Shown here in pieces: positions 15,257 through 18,521 of a stretch of DNA of 18,521 nucleotides (position 1 is the stretch's first letter; every line of letters begins with the position of its first letter). Source of the stretch: Arsenophonus sp048493715 (GTDB taxonomy: Bacteria; Pseudomonadota; Gammaproteobacteria; Enterobacterales; Enterobacteriaceae); the NCBI GenBank assembly GCA_048493715.1, contig JBGDCZ010000045.1, positions 1 through 18,521 on the forward strand, written 5' to 3'. The translations under genes and the position numbers were made by a program. The notes below the pieces were generated by a model. It was not told where the DNA came from, ran no database searches, and was given only the letters and a program-made list of their open reading frames with translations.

Positions 15257-15566
15257 TTACTTAACGAAGGATATCTCCTTAACTTATTCCCAATACCTGA
15301 AAAAATTATAGAACAGCATAATTGCTCTGCTTATGCAATGAAATGCATTCAACCAAAAGGTTTAGGAGCTAATACTACTCCAGTCTTGTTAGCAGGAATG
15401 GCTGCTAACTCAGGTAATTTTGTAGAAGGCGTAGTTTCTAGACAGCGAATTTCAAGGTAAAAAAGCGAAAATTATTGGGAGAATCGCAGATCCCGTTCCT
15501 GCATCAGTTTCACATGGTCATTACTTAGTAGCAATATTTTCTAACCAATATGGATTCCCTTTATGA
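15257..15566 (+). pseudogene. Frameshifted remnant of an unrecognised protein with conserved-looking Cys and His
   Basis: The plus strand reads LLNEGYLLNLFPIPEKIIEQ, HNCSAYAMKCIQPKGLGANT, TPVLLAGMAANSGNFVEG to a stop at 15458-15460. One base later in frame it continues DSEFQGKKAKIIGRIADP, VPASVSHGHYLVAIFSNQYG, FPL and stops at 15564-15566. Joined, this is about 103 residues of convincing protein sequence, broken by a one-base shift near 15440. There is no start codon with a ribosome site at its 5' edge, so the N-terminus is missing. HNCSAYAMKC followed later by HGHYLVAIFSNQYG has the order Cys, then His, then Asn/Gln seen in papain-like cysteine hydrolases; that is a guess. The family is not recognised. 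Confidence 0.45.
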
Positions 15567-15594
15567 GGCGAGATGAAATAACCTTACTATGGAG

Positions 15595-16142
15595 TCATAA
15601 AAATGCAGCTATCCAGCCAACTAAACTGATTCCATCTTGAATAATGGTATGTGCTATAGCATGGTTAATACATCCTTTTTATATATCCATAACTAAAATA
15701 CATCCTTTTTATATATCCATAACTAAAATAACTAGAATTTTCTCTTGGATCACCCAGTCAAAATAAAACGTTTGCTTGCTGATTAAGTAGATGACGCCAT
15801 CCACACAGCCTTCAATAATTATATAGTTTGCTTTTTGTTTTAAAATGATTATTTTTTATTAATTTTATTGAAATCAATGAGTTGTTCATTCTCATGGCTA
15901 TTTTGAATAATTATTGGATTTATTTCATTACTGGTCACAGAAATAGGTGATGATTGTAAAATAGTGCTGGTAACTTTGTTTAGTTCACTTAGAATTGATG
16001 TTTCTTGAGATTTTGTCTTAATAATAAGTTTATAACCTATCGCGTTACTATTACTATCATTTAGCGATTGTAATAAGGCATGTGTAACGATGGTTTTGCC
16101 AACATTGGTATTTGTGCCTGTTATAAATAAACTTGTTAACAT
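15595..16142 (-). pseudogene. ynfK: Dethiobiotin synthetase-like protein YnfK (BioD paralogue), nonsense, frameshift and internal duplication
   Basis: The start MLTSLFITGTNTNVGKTIVT holds the P-loop GTNTNVGKT (9-17) of the dethiobiotin synthetase family, followed by HALLQSLNDSN and AIGYKLI. After residue 97 the frame stops at 15849, and NYIIIEG and WVIQEKILVILV continue in another frame on the minus strand. There E. coli YnfK has VVGIQEGCINHALL; here the matching stretch has TAA in place of the Gln codon, and the segment LVMDI-stop-KGCI occurs twice because of a 30-bp tandem duplication. NHAIAHTIIQDGISLVGWIA follows, then a stop at 15595-15597, well short of the family C-terminus. The order ynfK after mlc on the same strand is as in E. 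coli. BioD-family enzymes form the ureido ring of biotin with ATP; this copy cannot. Confidence 0.92.
15671..15730. repeat. Perfect 30-bp tandem duplication inside the ynfK pseudogene
   Basis: Bases 15671-15700 and 15701-15730 are identical, and four more bases before 15671 also match the period. The unit is exactly ten codons on the minus strand and includes the ynfK nonsense codon, so both copies carry the stop. Confidence 0.97.
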
Positions 16143-16209
16143 ATCTTAAACCTTATTTATATTTATAATAAATTAAGAGATTTTGATACAGTTTAAGATA
16201 TTGTATTTT

Positions 16210-17436
16210 CTAGAAGTTTACGTTAGATCCGTCCATCAATTTAGCCAGTAAAGAACCATTATATAAAGCATCTTTGATAATAGCGGTAGCCAAAAATGTT
16301 CCTTCATTGTTTAATTCGGTGGGTACCAGGGATATCTTATTTTGGTAACAAGGTAGCGATTTTTGCAGAACATGTGTGGTAATAATGGGAAATAGCTGCT
16401 CTTTTACCGCATTCAAAGGTGAGCCAATTAATATTAGTTGGGGGTTAAAAATATTAACCATAACAGCGAGGGTATTGCCAATTTGCTGCCCTACTTTTTC
16501 AAGAATATTAATAGCTATAGGATCTCGCAGATTAATTGCCTGACAAAAATCATTAATGGAGATTTTTTTTTTATTAAGTGTAGAATCAGGATATTGATGC
16601 GCGCTAGATTTAGCTTTTTTTAATATATGTGGAATAGCAATATGAGTTTCCAGACAACCTTGATTACCACAATAACAAGCTACTCCATCAGTATTGATAT
16701 TAACATGCCCAATTTCAATAGCATGACTATTACCTAAAGACAGAATATTCCCTTTAGTAATAATACTGGCGCCGACATGCTTATCAATCACTATTTGAAT
16801 GATATTTTTTTTATGTTTAGATGCCCCGGAAAAAAATTCACTCATGGTCCAGGCGGTAGTGCAATTTTGCAAATAAATAGGTAGACCAATGCGAGCTTGT
16901 AATTTTTCTTTTAGTGGAAAATTTTTGATACTATAGTAAGGGGAGCTAATTATGATGCCATCAATTGAATTAATAATAGCATTAGTAATTACACTAATTG
17001 CAACTAATCGTTCTAAACAGCCTTGATGGCAGGTAAAAAAATATTCGATTTTCGTTAGTAACTGATCATTAAATGAATAATTATCGTTGGCGATCAGTTC
17101 AGTGATATCTTCATGTAAAAGTTTATTATTTAATTCATATAGCGATAAAATTAATGAGCCTTTATTAATTCTAAGACATAAAAATTGCCACCCTCGGCTA
17201 ACAATTTCTAAACCTGTAGTTGGTCTCCCTCTAAAACCTAAATCAGGAAATTCGATTTCCTTTATTAATTGTGCATTGGTAAGTTCTCTGGTAATTTTAG
17301 TAATGCTAGCTGGCGCTAGTCGGGCTTTTTTTGCCAAAGAAATTCGAGAAATAGGCCCAAATTGATCGATAAGACGATAGACAAGCTTTAAATTGATCTG
17401 TTTTATTTGATCAGTATGCCCTACTTGCTCATTCAT
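16210..17436 (-). CDS. mlc: Transcriptional repressor Mlc (ROK family)
   Basis: Mlc represses ptsG, manXYZ, malT and its own gene in enterics and is released when membrane EIICB-Glc captures it during glucose uptake. The 408-residue product (E. coli 406) begins MNEQVGHTDQIKQINLKLVY and has the helix-turn-helix at about 30-55 (SRISLAKKARLAPASITKIT). The zinc site is complete: H244, C254, C256 and C261 in GHVNINTDGVACYCGNQGC. FNPQLILIGSPL and KDALYNGSLL match the E. coli C-terminus. Two ROK motifs are altered: ITLPGIID of E. coli reads VITNAIIN (149-156), and QHDISAWTMAE reads QNCTTAWTMSE (190-200). ATG 17436 is chosen by alignment; a longer frame to 17484 has no support. ynfK follows 67 bases downstream. 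The frame is intact, but the substitutions may mean altered signalling. Confidence 0.95.
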   Translation of the reverse strand: MNEQVGHTDQIKQINLKLVYRLIDQFGPISRISLAKKARLAPASITKITRELTNAQLIKEIEFPDLGFRGRPTTGLEIVSRGWQFLCLRINKGSLILSLYELNNKLLHEDITELIANDNYSFNDQLLTKIEYFFTCHQGCLERLVAISVITNAIINSIDGIIISSPYYSIKNFPLKEKLQARIGLPIYLQNCTTAWTMSEFFSGASKHKKNIIQIVIDKHVGASIITKGNILSLGNSHAIEIGHVNINTDGVACYCGNQGCLETHIAIPHILKKAKSSAHQYPDSTLNKKKISINDFCQAINLRDPIAINILEKVGQQIGNTLAVMVNIFNPQLILIGSPLNAVKEQLFPIITTHVLQKSLPCYQNKISLVPTELNNEGTFLATAIIKDALYNGSLLAKLMDGSNVNF

Positions 17437-17606
17437 ATAAATTTCTCTCAATTTATTAAACCCTATCCCGATTATGAAGAGCATTTTTTTAAGATGTGAA
17501 TTTTAACTAATAATTTGTGATCTGGACGGCAGTTATAAAAAAACATCTAATAGAAAACAATGTTATTGGTAATTATTTAACCAATATGATGCTATTTTGA
17601 ACTTAA

Positions 17607-17644
17607 ATTAATGGCATAAAAAATTTATTGTTTATGCCATTAAT
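17607..17644 (-). terminator. Perfect 14-bp inverted repeat downstream of the carrier pseudogene
   Basis: ATTAATGGCATAAA (17607-17620) is perfectly complementary to TTTATGCCATTAAT (17631-17644) around a ten-base loop. It lies ten bases beyond the carrier stop codon on the minus strand and about 170 bases upstream of mlc. An AT-rich terminator separating the two minus-strand units is the simplest reading; the tail is not a clean T run, so an operator is possible. Confidence 0.5.
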
Positions 17645-17654
17645 AAGTATTTTT

Positions 17655-18521
17655 CTAATAAAAACCTAACGCTTTCCACCATAATAGGCCAATTCCAAGA
17701 AAAATGGCCTGATTGACTAAGCTAATAATAAAACCAACCTTCCACCATACTCCGGGGAACATAGCCAGCCCCAAAAAGAATTGGTCCACAAGCATGGAAA
17801 TATTGAGTTAAAGAGTAAATAGAGGCTGCTAGAAAAAGCGAGTATTTTAATGCTGTTGGAATAGTGGGAATGCCTAAATTAATACCAACTCCTAAGAAAA
17901 CGGGGTATAGCGCCGCAATTTGAGCATTACCGCTTGCAAAGAAATAGTGAATATAAAAATATGCGGCATTAGCAGTAACAGAATAATAATCCAGTTAGTA
18001 TTTTGCATACTATGGCTGAGACTATCACCAATAAAATTACCGAACCAAGTGGTAAATCCTAGGATTTTTAATTCATTAGCCATCATTAATAAAGCGGCGA
18101 ACCAGATAAGGGTATCTCAGGCATCTTTTTCTTTTTTTACATCTTCCCAAGTTAATACACCAGCAAGTAATAAAACAGATAAACTAGTAAAAGAAGCCGT
18201 TGTAGGATCAATAACCAAATATCCATAATTAAGTAGCAATACTACCGTGGCTAACATTAACCATTCATTACGTGTCATTGGCCCCATTTTTTTCAATTCA
18301 TCATGTGCGATTTTGGGCGCGTCTGGAGTATGGCAAATAGTTGGTCAAACTAGCTAATATAACTAATATAAGGAATAATAATAAATGAGATTAGGCAAGG
18401 AATAATAGAAGCTAATAGCCAGCGACCCCAGGTTAAGTTAAGGTAACGCCTGTATTAGTAGCTAACGCCATGATGGGAGAAGTAAGACCGATAACACGTT
18501 TAAAGCGGTTCTTGATTCAAG
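17655..18521 (-). pseudogene. Divalent anion:Na+ symporter-family carrier (CitT/TtdT-like), broken and running off the window
   Basis: On the minus strand the fragments are, from the window edge: SPIMALATNTGVTL, WGRWLLASIIPCLISFIIIP, TPDAPKIAHDELKKMGPMTR, NEWLMLATVVLLLNYGYLVI, then GVLTWEDVKKEKDA. The last is followed by TGA (18117-18119) where the family has Trp before DTLIWFAALLMMANELKILG. WFGNFIGDSL follows, a frameshift near 17960 leads to IHYFFASGNAQIAALYPVF, and the C-terminus ends GPILFGAGYVPGVWWKVGF and LGIGLLWWKALGFY, stop 17655-17657. This is the hydrophobic C-terminal half of a dicarboxylate/citrate/tartrate carrier. At least four lesions are visible (near 18444, near 18345, the nonsense codon and 17960). 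The N-terminal half lies outside the window. Confidence 0.9.

Noticed and set aside
15671..15730. Considered as a minimal CRISPR array or mobile-element end
   Set aside because: The two copies abut with no spacer, and the unit is ordinary ynfK coding sequence, so it is a local duplication.
17920..18228. 102-residue plus-strand frame opposite the carrier pseudogene
   Set aside because: The minus strand carries clear transporter sequence across the same bases, so the plus frame is a shadow.
1..18521. Insertion sequences, prophage genes and CRISPR arrays
   Set aside because: No transposase motifs, terminal inverted repeats with target duplications, phage structural genes or regularly spaced repeats were found.

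Overview
The window looks like part of a degrading genome of an insect-associated gammaproteobacterium, most like Morganellaceae (Arsenophonus, Providencia or Proteus relatives). The DNA is AT-rich with many poly-A/T tracts. The recognisable genes match enterobacterial proteins (AhpC/AhpF, DkgB, YafC, MdaB, Mlc, YnfK, a CitT/TtdT-like carrier), and two E. coli neighbourhoods survive: dkgB next to convergent yafC, and ynfK just downstream of mlc. More than half of the recognisable genes are broken by nonsense codons, frameshifts or internal deletions. The genus is inferred from gene content only.

Layout. 1-600: AT-rich DNA with the C-terminal scrap of a likely outer-membrane barrel. 633-1870: a quinone oxidoreductase pseudogene that has lost its middle, then a frameshifted exported protein. 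2121-4521: the alkyl hydroperoxide reductase locus, with an OxyR-like box, a duplicated leader segment, intact ahpC, a terminator, an ahpF whose 5' third is frameshifted, and a terminator. 5089-5751: an intact exported ankyrin-repeat protein with a lipobox. 6027-7666 (minus): an intact hipB-hipA toxin-antitoxin operon. 7955-10090: dkgB, yafC and mdaB, all pseudogenes. 10310-13794: an accessory block built around an intact, unrecognised 700-residue protein on the minus strand, with small ORFs, remnants and an 11-G tract. 14414-15049: an intact membrane-anchored bactofilin (CcmA type) with a strong terminator. 15257-15566: remnant of an unknown protein. 15595-17436 (minus): the ynfK (bioD-like) pseudogene and an intact mlc. 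17655 to the end (minus): a broken dicarboxylate/citrate carrier running off the window.

How it fits together. The losses cluster in redox and detoxification enzymes (quinone oxidoreductase, AhpF, DkgB, MdaB), a regulator, a carrier and a biotin-type synthetase. The intact genes are peroxiredoxin AhpC, the HipBA module, the sugar regulator Mlc, a cell-shape bactofilin, an ankyrin lipoprotein and the unknown 700-residue protein. This is the pattern expected of a recently host-restricted symbiont that is shedding metabolism while keeping host-interaction and selfish genes. The best candidate for something undescribed is the 700-residue protein with its flanking small ORFs; I could not assign it a family. 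Some single-base frameshifts could be sequencing errors. The nonsense codons, the large internal deletions and the 30-bp in-frame duplication in ynfK are hard to explain that way.
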